Assembly: GCF_001636845.1 (NCBI RefSeq)
Contig: NZ_LITT01000007.1
Location: 35,461 to 99,460 of the forward strand
Length of the DNA: 64,000 nt
Reading direction: 5' to 3'
Origin: Clostridium ljungdahlii
GTDB lineage: Bacteria > Bacillota > Clostridia > Clostridiales > Clostridiaceae
Both the position numbers and the translations under genes were made by a program. Positions 1-7,743 of the stretch are shown here, one piece after another; positions within the stretch are counted from its first letter, which is position 1; each line of letters starts with the position of its first letter. Below the pieces are notes generated by a model. That model was not told where the DNA came from, made no database searches, and worked only from the letters and a program-made list of their open reading frames with translations.

Positions 1-1
1 A

Positions 2-430
2 CAGCTTCCACCTCTTAGCCAAAATGAAGCTGTAGTGTTAATGGGACATGGCTCTTCCCATCCAAGTAATTCTAGCTATGCTCTTTTCCAATATGTATTA
101 GATGATTTGAAGATAAGAAATACTTTTGTAGCTACTGTAGAAGGGTATCCTGCAATTGATAATGTAATACCTAAGTTGAAAAAAAATAATATTGAGAAAG
201 TAACATTAATGCCTTTTATGTTAGTAGCAGGAGATCATGCCACAAATGACATGGCAGGTGAAGACAATGATTCCTGGAAGCAAATACTTAAATCTAAAGG
301 ATTTGAGATAAATACATATCTTCATGGACTTGGAGAAAACAAGGCTTTTCAGGAGATATATGTGCAGCACATTAGAGATTGTATAGAAGGCAATCCTCTT
401 ATGGATGAAAAGATGAAAGTTAGAATGTAA
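2..430 (+). CDS. cbiK: Sirohydrochlorin cobaltochelatase, C-terminal part
   Basis: Inserts Co2+ into sirohydrochlorin, the entry step of the anaerobic cobalamin pathway, in the cytoplasm. The frame is open to the first base of the window, so the N-terminal half lies upstream. Visible motifs are GHGSSH at the start of the C-terminal chelatase lobe and GDHATNDMAGED. Histidines in these positions bind the metal in CbiK-type class II chelatases. The stop is followed 12 bp later by cbiJ, so the two are co-transcribed. CbiK is favoured over CbiX because of the GDHATNDMAGED segment and the pathway context. Confidence 0.88.
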   Translation, partial: QLPPLSQNEAVVLMGHGSSHPSNSSYALFQYVLDDLKIRNTFVATVEGYPAIDNVIPKLKKNNIEKVTLMPFMLVAGDHATNDMAGEDNDSWKQILKSKGFEINTYLHGLGENKAFQEIYVQHIRDCIEGNPLMDEKMKVRM

Positions 431-442
431 GGAGATTTTCAT

Positions 443-1219
443 ATGATAGGATTAATTCTTGGAACTTCTGAAGGTAGAAAAATACTTTCTTTACTAAATG
501 AATTTACTTCTGATATATTTGTATCTACAGCAACGGAATATGGTGGAGAGCTTCTTAAAGAATATAAATATGCTTATATGAACAACAAACCCCTCGATCT
601 CCATGAGCTTATAAGTGAATTAAGGGAAAAAGGTGTAAAAGTGCTAGTGGATGCCTCGCATCCTTATGCAGTGGAAGTTACTAAAAATGTAATTAAGGCA
701 TGTAATGAGTTAAATATACAGTATATAAGATATGAAAGACCTTCTTGTATAGAAGAATTTAAAAATGAGGATAAAGTTGTAGAAGTAGAGGATTATAATG
801 AACTTAAATTGAAGCTTAAAGAGATAAAGGGAACTATATTAAATACTACAGGTAGTAAGAGTTTAGACAAGGTTTTGGGTCTAAAGCTTAAAAATAGAAT
901 AATATATAGAGTTTTACCTTCTGTTAAAGTTATAAAGGAATGTAATGATAGAAAAATAGACCTAGGGGATATAATTGCCTTAAAGGGACCTGTCAGCTAT
1001 GAACTAAATTGTGCCTTTATAAAAGACTATGAAGCTGAAGCCATGCTGCTTAAAGACAGCGGCAGGGAAGGTGGAACTTATGAAAAAATAAGGGCCTGTC
1101 TGGATTGTGGAATATATGCTTTTATAATTGGAAGAAAAAAAATGAATTATAATAATATTAATGTTTTTTACAATGTAAATGAACTTGTGAAATATATAAA
1201 GACAATAAAAAATTTGTAA
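443..1219 (+). CDS. cbiJ: Precorrin-6A / cobalt-precorrin-6A reductase
   Basis: Reduces the macrocycle of cobalt-precorrin-6A with NAD(P)H in cobalamin biosynthesis. The 258-residue protein opens with MIGLILGTSEGRK, the nucleotide-binding start typical of CobK/CbiJ, and has VDASHPYAVEVTKN near residue 70 and ALKGPVS around residue 180, both family hallmarks. Length matches the family. An AAGGAGA ribosome site precedes the ATG. It sits between cbiK and a GHMP kinase with short gaps, so it belongs to the same operon. Confidence 0.9.
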   Translation: MIGLILGTSEGRKILSLLNEFTSDIFVSTATEYGGELLKEYKYAYMNNKPLDLHELISELREKGVKVLVDASHPYAVEVTKNVIKACNELNIQYIRYERPSCIEEFKNEDKVVEVEDYNELKLKLKEIKGTILNTTGSKSLDKVLGLKLKNRIIYRVLPSVKVIKECNDRKIDLGDIIALKGPVSYELNCAFIKDYEAEAMLLKDSGREGGTYEKIRACLDCGIYAFIIGRKKMNYNNINVFYNVNELVKYIKTIKNL

Positions 1220-1231
1220 AGGGTGTATTTT

Positions 1232-2089
1232 ATGGAGACTTCAACAATTTATCCTGGAAGTTTTGGAGAGATACTTCAGGGAAAAATAGAAAATAGAGAT
1301 CTTTTATTGTCTTGTCCCGTAAATATTTATACTAAAGTTAAACTTATAGAATGTAATAATCCCATAAGGAAAAGATACCTAAAAAAGTCTTCTAGTTTTT
1401 TGTACAATATTCTTAAATCTTGGGGATATGAAAAGTATTTTGATAGTCTAGATATAGAAATAAACTCCGAGATTCCATATGGAAAGGGACTTGCCAGTAG
1501 TACGGCAGATCTTTGTGGAGTTTATTATTGTCTTATTAATATGTTTAATAAAAAATTCAATGAGGCAGAACTTGTGAAAAACTGTATAGATATAGAGCCT
1601 ACAGATAGTATAGTATTTAATAAGATGACTTTATTTGATTACAAAAGTGGTAATTACAAATTCACCATAGGAGATTATTTATCTTATAATATACTTGCTT
1701 TTGAAGGAGATAAAACAGTAGACACAGTTGAATTTAATCACAAAAATTTACCTGATTTATGTGATGTTAAAGAATTACTTCCAATACTTAAGGAAGCGGT
1801 GAAAGAAAAAGATTTACATAAGCTAGCCTATGTTTCAACTGAAAGTATAGTGAAAAATCAGAAAAGGCTTTATTATGATTTTTTAAGACTAGTGATGGAC
1901 ATAAAAGAAAAAACTTCAGGTCTTGGAATAATAGGAGCACACAGCGGAAATGTTTTAGGAATAATATATGATGATGCAGAAAAGTTCAAATTTGAAGAAA
2001 AGTTCTTAAAAGGATTAAATTTAAAAAACATAAAGATATATAAAGTAAAAGCTTTAAGTGAAATTTCACTGCCAGTGGAATGTATTTAG
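1232..2089 (+). CDS. pduX: GHMP-family kinase, probably L-threonine kinase (PduX-like)
   Basis: PduX makes L-threonine-O-3-phosphate, the precursor of the aminopropanol linker of the cobalamin nucleotide loop. The protein starts with ...TIYPGSFGEILQG and has PYGKGLASSTADLCG near residue 87, the glycine/serine-rich ATP loop of GHMP kinases, with a GAHSG motif near the C-terminus. The ATG at 1232 was chosen because AAAGGGTG lies about 7 bases upstream; an in-frame TTG at 1223 has no such spacing. The 285-residue length suits PduX. The kinase family is clear; the substrate is inferred from the cobalamin context. Confidence 0.78.
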   Translation: METSTIYPGSFGEILQGKIENRDLLLSCPVNIYTKVKLIECNNPIRKRYLKKSSSFLYNILKSWGYEKYFDSLDIEINSEIPYGKGLASSTADLCGVYYCLINMFNKKFNEAELVKNCIDIEPTDSIVFNKMTLFDYKSGNYKFTIGDYLSYNILAFEGDKTVDTVEFNHKNLPDLCDVKELLPILKEAVKEKDLHKLAYVSTESIVKNQKRLYYDFLRLVMDIKEKTSGLGIIGAHSGNVLGIIYDDAEKFKFEEKFLKGLNLKNIKIYKVKALSEISLPVECI

Positions 2090-2225
2090 TATGATTATGT
2101 GATGGCAAAAATTCTTTTTACAATAATTATTGACATAATATATGCATACTAATAAACTTAAAGTAAGAGAAAGAATTTAGGTATTGAAAGAAAATAACTT
2201 ATTATAAGGAAGAGGGTTATCTGTT

Positions 2226-2741
2226 ATGGATAAAGGATATATTCAAGTTTATACTGGAAACGGCAAAGGTAAGACTACAGCGGCACTGGGATTATCTCTT
2301 AGAGCTGTATGTGCTGGCAAAAAAGTATTTTTTGGACAGTTTGTTAAGGGCATGGAATACAGCGAGTTAAAGGCAAAAGAATATTTACCTAATTTTACAT
2401 TAGAACAGTTTGGAAGAAATTGTTTTATATGCGGTAAACCAAATAAAGCTGATATAGAAGCAGCCAAAACTGGACTTAAAAAAGTTGAAGAAATAGTTAC
2501 AAAGGGAGATTATGACGTAGTAGTATTGGATGAAATAAATATAGCTATATTTTATGAGCTATTTACAGTAGATGAAGTTTTGCAAATTTTAGATAAAAAA
2601 CAGGAAAAGACTGAAGTAATACTAACTGGAAGATATGCAGATAAGAGAATAATAGAAAGAGCAGATTTAGTTACAGAAATGAAGGAAATAAAGCATTATT
2701 ATACAGAAGGTGTCCCAGCAAGAGTTGGAATAGAAAATTAA
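2226..2741 (+). CDS. cobO: Cob(I)yrinic acid a,c-diamide adenosyltransferase
   Basis: Transfers the 5'-deoxyadenosyl group from ATP to Co(I) corrinoids (BtuR/CobA/CobO family). The Walker-like loop GNGKGKTTAALGLSLRA lies at residues 12-28 and VVVLDEINIA near residue 100; the C-terminus TEMKEIKHYYTEGVPARVGIE is characteristic. The 171-residue length is normal. It is separated from the kinase gene by 136 bp, so it may have its own promoter, but orientation and pathway match the upstream genes. AGGAAGAGGG precedes the start. Confidence 0.93.
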   Translation: MDKGYIQVYTGNGKGKTTAALGLSLRAVCAGKKVFFGQFVKGMEYSELKAKEYLPNFTLEQFGRNCFICGKPNKADIEAAKTGLKKVEEIVTKGDYDVVVLDEINIAIFYELFTVDEVLQILDKKQEKTEVILTGRYADKRIIERADLVTEMKEIKHYYTEGVPARVGIEN

Positions 2742-2742
2742 C

Positions 2743-3010
2743 CTATAGAGTTTCTAAACGAAAAATCAACTTATACTCCGAATATTTTTTACAACCTTCA
2801 GCTCGTTAAATATTTTGATAAGGCTAAGTAAAAAATTTAAAAAAATACTGAGAACTTTTGAAAACTCGTACCTCAAACAATTCAAAAGTTCTAGATTTTT
2901 TAAAAATTTTTTTCTAAGCCTTATAGACAAAATATTTAAAAGAGCTTCATTATTGTAAAAATATCTCTACGTATAAGTTGATTTTTAAGTTAGAAGACTT
3001 ATATAGAGTT
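2743..3010 (+). repeat. Foldback (MITE-like) inverted-repeat element
   Basis: The stretch after cobO holds no gene. Its two arms are near-complementary over about 120 bases each. The outer arm AAAAATCAACTTATAC (from 2762) matches GTATAAGTTGATTTTT (about 2979-2994), and the inner arms AACTTTTGAA and TTCAAAAGTT flank a short loop near 2870. Mismatches are scattered, so the arms have aged. No transposase is present, so it could be a non-autonomous element or a very long transcribed hairpin. Confidence 0.7.
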
Positions 3011-3160
3011 TTTAGCTTGATAGGTGATTTTACTAAATTATATAATGAAAAAATTATCACATTAAAAACCTGCTTTCAATTTTGTCATTACATTTTATGT
3101 ATAAGTCTAAATTTTAATTAGAGAATCTATATAAAGTTTACAAAACAATAGCATGTCAAA

Positions 3161-3196
3161 GCTCATCAATTAAAACTATTTGATGAGCAATTTTTT
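3161..3196 (+). terminator. Rho-independent terminator candidate
   Basis: Stem GCTCATCAA / TTTGATGAGC with a loop of about 10 bases, followed two bases later by six T. It lies between the foldback element and its second, partial copy, and could end read-through from the cobalamin operon. Confidence 0.6.
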
Positions 3197-3310
3197 ACAA
3201 CTTTCAGCTTGTTAAATTTTTTTCTAAGCCTTATAGACAAAATATTTAAAAGAGCTTCATTATTGTAAAAATATTTCTACATATAAGTTGATTTTTAAGT
3301 TAGAAGACCT
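3190..3310 (+). repeat. Second, partial copy of the foldback element
   Basis: The bases from TCTAAGCCTTATAGAC to GTTAGAAGAC repeat the right arm of the element at about 2913-3008, with only a few changes. A short piece, TTTTTTACAAC...AGCT.GTTAAAT, repeats part of the left arm near 2785. The centre of the left arm is missing, so this copy is a deletion derivative. Confidence 0.65.
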
Positions 3311-3360
3311 ATGCAGTTTTTTTAGTTTAGTGGCAATATAAGGTTTACAAAATGGTGATA

Positions 3361-3405
3361 TCAGTTTATAATTGATTATGAGAATTAATATCAATTATAA
3401 ACTGA
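3361..3405 (+). promoter_or_regulatory. Perfect 16-bp inverted repeat in the DUF2325 leader
   Basis: TCAGTTTATAATTGAT at 3361-3376 is perfectly complementary to 3390-3405, around a 13-base loop. The right arm directly abuts the GGAGG ribosome site (3406-3410) of the next gene. As DNA it could be an operator (the core resembles iron or zinc regulator boxes); as RNA it could mask or expose translation initiation. Confidence 0.65.
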
Positions 3406-3419
3406 GGAGGAATTAATTC

Positions 3420-3716
3420 ATGAGTATTTTAGTAGTAGGGGGAGACCGACTTGGAAATATAGAAGATAAATTGAGAGAAAAGGGATTTAATGAAATTGGC
3501 CATGTTACAGGAAGAAAAAAAGGTGATAGAAAAATAAAAATTCACGAAAATACAGATTTGGTATTGGTGCTTATAGACTATATAGGACATAATATGGCTA
3601 ACATAATAAAGGAAAGATCAAGAAGAAATAATGTAGAAATAATGTTTTGCAAACGTTCCTGGCCAAGTATAAGAAAGAATATAGAAAAGTATACTACAAA
3701 AATAGTAAATCAATGA
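3420..3716 (+). CDS. DUF2325 family protein
   Basis: A 98-residue cytoplasmic protein starting MSILVVGGDRLGNIEDKL, with HVTGRKKGDRK and DLVLVLIDYIGHN, matching the DUF2325 family (small Rossmann-like proteins of unknown function, often next to metal or haem uptake genes). A perfect AGGAGGA site precedes the ATG. It is divergent from nothing and convergent with the zinc transporter genes. Metal-linked control is suggested by the neighbour and the leader inverted repeat, but is not shown. Confidence 0.75.
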   Translation: MSILVVGGDRLGNIEDKLREKGFNEIGHVTGRKKGDRKIKIHENTDLVLVLIDYIGHNMANIIKERSRRNNVEIMFCKRSWPSIRKNIEKYTTKIVNQ

Positions 3717-3779
3717 GCTTAAGATATGCATAAGTATTTAAATTTATAAATACCTAAACATATCTGAGAACAGTGAAAG

Positions 3780-4574
3780 CTATTTATTGAATAACTTTTT
3801 ACCTATAATAACAACTAAAAGCAATACAACTGAAGTAATTGCTATAGTACCACCAGGGGCACTATTTATATAATAGGACAAGAATAATCCAATCATAATA
3901 TCTAGGAATCCAAATATTATTGAAAATAAAAATGTAATTTTAAATCCTTTGTGAAGTTGAAGGGCTGCAGCCACGGGCATAGCTATCATGGATGAAATTA
4001 CAAGAATCCCAAGAATTCGTATAGAAACAGAAATAGTAGCACCTACCAAAAGGGCAAATATGTAATTTATAAGCTTTACTTTTATTTTGCACACTTTTGC
4101 TCCATTTTCATCAAAGGTTATATACAATAATTCATTATGTAAAAGAGTTAAAGTTATAACAGAAATTATGCTTAATATAACTACTGTGTAAATGTCATTT
4201 TCAGATACAGTAAGTATACTTCCAAAAAGAAAGGAGTTTACATCTGCATTGGCTTTTCCGGTGCTTATAAGTACAATGGCAATACCAACGGATAATGTAA
4301 GGACTATAACAAGTATTAATTCAGCGTACTTCTTATAATAATCTCGTAAAAACTCTATTACGAGTCCTGCAATGGAAGTAAATATAAAAGCAGTTAGTAT
4401 TGGATTGAATCCAAAAACTAGACCTATTGCAACTCCAGCGAGGGATGAATGAGATAAGGTATCTCCAATCATAGAATATCTTTTTAAGACTAAAAATATG
4501 CCTACAGCAGGACAAAGTATAGATATAAATATACCTGCAATAATTGCGTTTTGCATAAAACCGTATTGTAACAT
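3780..4574 (-). CDS. znuB: Zinc/manganese ABC transporter permease (ABC-3 family)
   Basis: Membrane channel of a metal ABC importer. About eight hydrophobic segments are visible, with the ABC-3 family features GDTLSHSSLAGVAIG near residue 40 and ISVSIRILGILVISSMIAMPVAAAL. The ATG at 4574 was chosen because GGAGG lies 6 bases upstream; frames starting further up overlap the ATPase gene and lack a site. It lies 19 bp after the ATPase gene in one operon. No substrate-binding lipoprotein gene is present here, so that component must be elsewhere. Confidence 0.85.
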   Translation of the reverse strand: MLQYGFMQNAIIAGIFISILCPAVGIFLVLKRYSMIGDTLSHSSLAGVAIGLVFGFNPILTAFIFTSIAGLVIEFLRDYYKKYAELILVIVLTLSVGIAIVLISTGKANADVNSFLFGSILTVSENDIYTVVILSIISVITLTLLHNELLYITFDENGAKVCKIKVKLINYIFALLVGATISVSIRILGILVISSMIAMPVAAALQLHKGFKITFLFSIIFGFLDIMIGLFLSYYINSAPGGTIAITSVVLLLVVIIGKKLFNK

Positions 4575-4593
4575 CATTTTCCTCCAGTAAAAT

Positions 4594-5256
4594 TTAATTA
4601 AAATCAGATAGATTATGTACTTGTTTGTATTCTTCAACAGTATACATTTTTAAATTGCCATCCTTCATGGTACAGATATGGGTAGAATTTTCCAGAGCAG
4701 CTTTTAAGTTGTGCTCTACAGCTAGAACCGTTATGGATTGGTGCCTATTTAAATGTTTTATTATACTGTATATTTCTTTTTGACTTGGAACGTCTATTCC
4801 AGTAGAAGGTTCATCAAATATTAGGAGTTTAGGGTAGCCAATGAGAGCTCTTGCTATGAATATTTTCTGACGCTGGCCGCCAGAAAGATTCCCTATAAGT
4901 TTATTTTTAAAATCACTCATTCCAACAGAACCAAGACATATATTTGCAGATTTTTTATTTTTTATTTTTAAAACTTTACTATGACATCTCATTAGTTCTG
5001 AAACTGTAATTGGAAATTCAGAATTAAAATTATCTACTATTTGAGGTACATATCCAATTCTTTCAGCTGCTATGTGTATACTGCCGCTTAAAGGATTTAA
5101 CAGTCCCAAAATCAATTTTACAAGGGTAGTTTTAGCGCTTCCGTTTTCACCTAAAATTGAAACATAGTCTCCATCTTGAATATTTAAGTTTACTTTATTT
5201 ATTAAATAAGGACATTTGCCTGTATAGGAAAATGTCAGATCTTTAATTTCTATCAT
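4594..5256 (-). CDS. znuC: Zinc ABC transporter ATP-binding protein (AdcC/ZnuC type)
   Basis: Cytoplasmic ATPase that powers the permease encoded just downstream. It has Walker A GENGSAKTT near residue 37, signature LSGGQRQK near residue 124, Walker B LLIFDEPSTG and an AVEHN switch histidine. The alanine in the penultimate P-loop position (SAK rather than SGK) is also found in AdcC proteins of firmicutes, which supports a zinc role. The 220-residue length is normal. A GAGGAAC site precedes the ATG. Confidence 0.85.
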   Translation of the reverse strand: MIEIKDLTFSYTGKCPYLINKVNLNIQDGDYVSILGENGSAKTTLVKLILGLLNPLSGSIHIAAERIGYVPQIVDNFNSEFPITVSELMRCHSKVLKIKNKKSANICLGSVGMSDFKNKLIGNLSGGQRQKIFIARALIGYPKLLIFDEPSTGIDVPSQKEIYSIIKHLNRHQSITVLAVEHNLKAALENSTHICTMKDGNLKMYTVEEYKQVHNLSDFN

Positions 5257-5330
5257 TAATGAGTTCCTCCATTTATATTAAATGTACACGATAGGTGCAG
5301 TACATATGAGATCAACATATACTATTATAT

Positions 5331-5349
5331 AACTAGTTGCGAACTAGTT
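5331..5349. promoter_or_regulatory. AdcR-like zinc operator repeats
   Basis: The palindrome AACTAGTT occurs at 5331-5338 and again at 5342-5349, 11 bp apart (one helical turn), upstream of the zinc transporter operon. AdcR, a MarR-type zinc repressor, recognises sites built on TTAACTAGTTAA. The match is to the core only. Confidence 0.5.
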
Positions 5350-5551
5350 GCAACTAAAAATATTAATTAATTTTTAATTTAATCTTTAATGTTTTTAGTT
5401 GTGTATGTATAATGAAGACTATCTACTTTACTTCTTAGTCATAAGGTTTTATTATACTATAAACTTATTTATTTGGGACATAATTGCAAATGGTATACTA
5501 AGACATTATCACAAATCAATCATAAATATTGAATAAAAAATAAAAAAAGTG

Positions 5552-5580
5552 TTGACTAATTGTTGAGCAGGATATATAAT
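5552..5580 (+). promoter_or_regulatory. Promoter of the tRNA-Glu gene
   Basis: TTGACT at 5552-5557 and a perfect TATAAT at 5575-5580 with a 17-bp spacer, 30 bp before the mature tRNA start. It stays on the chromosome side of attL, so prophage insertion leaves it attached to the tRNA. Confidence 0.8.
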
Positions 5581-5609
5581 ATTAAATGTTGATTGCGAAA
5601 ATTAAATAT

Positions 5610-5684
5610 GGTCCCTTGGTCAAGCGGTTAAGACGTCACCCTCTCACGGTGAAATCAGGAGTTCGATTCTCCTAGGGACTACCA
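5610..5684 (+). tRNA. tRNA-Glu (anticodon CTC)
   Basis: Cloverleaf read by eye: acceptor GGTCCCT pairs with AGGGACT (first pair G-U), anticodon arm TCACC / GGTGA encloses loop CTCTCAC with anticodon CTC, T arm GGAG-TTCGATT-CTCC, and CCA is encoded. The prophage repeat begins within the 3' side of the anticodon arm, so the inserted copy rebuilds a full tRNA. Confidence 0.95.
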
Positions 5685-5686
5685 AA
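5652..5686. repeat. attL, 35-bp core
   Basis: The 35 bases from AAATCAGGAG to CTACCAAA recur exactly at 56831-56865. They cover the 3' half of tRNA-Glu plus two bases. The repeat, the adjacent integrase and the tRNA location identify it as the left attachment site. Confidence 0.95.
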
Positions 5687-5691
5687 GATCA

Positions 5692-5733
5692 AAGAATGGC
5701 TTAACTACAATGGTTAAGCCATTCTTATTTTTT
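5692..5733. terminator. Terminator after tRNA-Glu, inside the prophage
   Basis: A perfect 14-bp stem AAGAATGGCTTAAC / GTTAAGCCATTCTT followed by TATTTTTT. It serves the tRNA on the plus strand, and its AAAGA-rich 5' side could also stop integrase transcription on the minus strand. Being to the right of attL, it arrived with the phage. Confidence 0.85.
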
Positions 5734-5770
5734 GATTTAAGGTGTGCTTTTTTTAAATTTTACACCATTT

Positions 5771-6952
5771 TTACACCATAGTTTTAATATCAGCTAAAAT
5801 GTCTGCTGATTTCTCTTTTTCTTTTTTTAAAACATGAGTATAAATATTGGCAGTTATTTCAATGCTGCTGTGACCTAAGAGCATAGAAATAGTTTTTAAA
5901 GGTATATTATTTTCAAATTGCTTAGTAGCATACGTATGCCTTAAAGCATGAAATTTTTTGTGAGGAATGTTTAAGGATCTTAAAAATTTTGCCCATGTCT
6001 TGTCCAAATTTCCAGCATTAATTAAGTTACCTTGTCCACTTAGAAATATGTAGTCCAAGTTGTCTTTGCAGTAGCTACTACCAGCTTTTAGTTTCTCTGA
6101 TTTTTTAATTTTAATTGAAGCTTTGATTACTTCTACTAATGACGCTGGAAGTGGAATTGTTCTTTTAGAGTTTTTGCTTTTAGGTTCTTGGACTATAGTT
6201 TGTTTACTTCTTTTATTGTTATCATCAAAAATTGTAGTAGTTGCTACAGTTCTTCTAATATGAATTTCTTTTAACTTATAGTCAATGTCATTTTCTTTTA
6301 AGCCAATTATTTCTCCACGCCTCATTCCCGTTGATAAAGAAAATAAAGCAATGTATTTAATTTTAGAGTTTTCAGCTTTAACGATTTTGGTTAGATATTC
6401 ATTATTGAATACAGGGATATGCTTTTCAGATACTTTATCTGAGTTCTCTTTTGGAATAGCAACCTTTTTGCCACTACATGGGTTTTTGGAAATATACCCA
6501 CAGTCAACCGCATAATTTAAAAATTGTTTTAAAAATTTATTTACATAGCTAATTTGATTGCTGCTTTTACCTTGTCTAAATAGCTTATTATAATATCTCT
6601 GTATTTGTATTGATTCCAATTTATCTAAACTCATACATCCTATAGGAGAATTTTCTATGTAATTTCTATATAATCCTTCATATCTTGCAAATGTAGTTGG
6701 TTTTATATTACCAGACATTTTTACAACTTCAAATAACCAACTTTTTAATGTTTGTGCAAGCCACATATTTTTTGCATCTTTTAAACCAGCATTCATGTTA
6801 TTTATGTAGTCTAGCTTCTTTTTTTCAGCTTCTTTTCTGCTTTTACCAACAAATTGTTTCCTAATTCTTTTCCCATCAGCATTCATACCAATATCATAGT
6901 TTATTCTATAATATTTTTTCCCATTAGAAGTAAAGTTTGTTTTTGTCGCCAT
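5771..6952 (-). CDS. int: Phage tyrosine integrase
   Basis: Site-specific recombinase for insertion into and excision from tRNA-Glu. The 393-residue protein has an N-terminal arm-binding/AP2-like region, a SAM-like core-binding region (about 60-165) and a catalytic domain with R211 (TGMRRGEI), H335 and R338 (HALRHTYATK), H361 (LLGHSSIEIT) and the nucleophile Y371 (ANIYTH). It is full length and next to attL, reading towards it. The gene for its probable directionality partner starts at 10293. Confidence 0.95.
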   Translation of the reverse strand: MATKTNFTSNGKKYYRINYDIGMNADGKRIRKQFVGKSRKEAEKKKLDYINNMNAGLKDAKNMWLAQTLKSWLFEVVKMSGNIKPTTFARYEGLYRNYIENSPIGCMSLDKLESIQIQRYYNKLFRQGKSSNQISYVNKFLKQFLNYAVDCGYISKNPCSGKKVAIPKENSDKVSEKHIPVFNNEYLTKIVKAENSKIKYIALFSLSTGMRRGEIIGLKENDIDYKLKEIHIRRTVATTTIFDDNNKRSKQTIVQEPKSKNSKRTIPLPASLVEVIKASIKIKKSEKLKAGSSYCKDNLDYIFLSGQGNLINAGNLDKTWAKFLRSLNIPHKKFHALRHTYATKQFENNIPLKTISMLLGHSSIEITANIYTHVLKKEKEKSADILADIKTMV

Positions 6953-7077
6953 TTAAATACCTCCTTGATAGAACTTTTGTTTGGTATAAAATTAAAAAAT
7001 ATATAGGAGACACTGCTCCTGATAAAATTTTTACTTATGTATTTTATTCCTTTGAGTCAACATTAAAATCAATTCTT

Positions 7078-7329
7078 TTAGAACATTTTTGCAATAAATA
7101 GAGTTGGCTCAAAATAAATAATGTAATTATCTATTTTATAATGTACACCGTATTTTTCTTTATAATGTTGGATAGCTTGTTCCAAAAATTTTTCTGTTAC
7201 ATTTAAATATTCAGCTAAATCATGTTTACTTCTAATACCTTTTTCAAAAGCATTTATTAATTGTACAATTCCTACTAGTTTTTCATATTCCCAATTCCTA
7301 ACTATTTTTTTCTGCTTTATTTTATTCAT
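7078..7329 (-). CDS. Small protein with a winged-helix-like region
   Basis: 83 residues, basic N-terminus MNKIKQKKIVRNW, then a segment KHDLAEYLNVTEKFLEQAIQ that reads like a helix-turn-helix. It is followed by a strand-rich tail. It lies between the ImmA-like protease gene and the integrase gene on the same strand, in the lysogeny operon. A role in lysogeny control is likely from position only; the family was not recognised. Confidence 0.5.
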   Translation of the reverse strand: MNKIKQKKIVRNWEYEKLVGIVQLINAFEKGIRSKHDLAEYLNVTEKFLEQAIQHYKEKYGVHYKIDNYIIYFEPTLFIAKMF

Positions 7330-7383
7330 ATTTTCCTTTTCTATTATCTCCTTTTGAAGTTTTACGATGATGTCCTAATTTTT

Positions 7384-7716
7384 TTAAATATTGTATAACC
7401 GTTCTGCTACAGAATCAGCAGATTGTTCCATATGCGTATGCTGCATATCTAGTCCTATGATATAACCCATTTTAGGCATATCATCAACTATGTGCTTAAC
7501 CTCATGTATAAAAACATGACATTGAGTTTCATAGTTTACATTACCATTCAATATGAGGTGGTAGTTACCACACCTGCTTAAATAGACAAATCCTAATGTA
7601 CTAGATGGAACATTAAAGGCTATAGTAGTTTTTATGTTAAACGCATTCATAACCTCATAAAAAGGAATATCCTCATTCAAAAGAGCCTTCAATAAAGGCT
7701 TGTCCAATATATCCAT
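7384..7716 (-). CDS. ImmA/IrrE-type metallopeptidase
   Basis: 110 residues with FIHEVKHIVDDM near residue 69, the HExxH zinc-protease signature, and a downstream glutamate in HTHMEQSADSVAERL that could be the third ligand. Proteases of this family cleave CI-type repressors and trigger induction of ICEBs1 and related phages. The gene is in the same strand and cluster as the repressor gene at 8919, which is the likely substrate. It is shorter than ImmA proteins with an extra N-terminal domain. Confidence 0.75.
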   Translation of the reverse strand: MDILDKPLLKALLNEDIPFYEVMNAFNIKTTIAFNVPSSTLGFVYLSRCGNYHLILNGNVNYETQCHVFIHEVKHIVDDMPKMGYIIGLDMQHTHMEQSADSVAERLYNI

Positions 7717-7743
7717 CCTGTCATCCCCTCTAATGATTTATAT

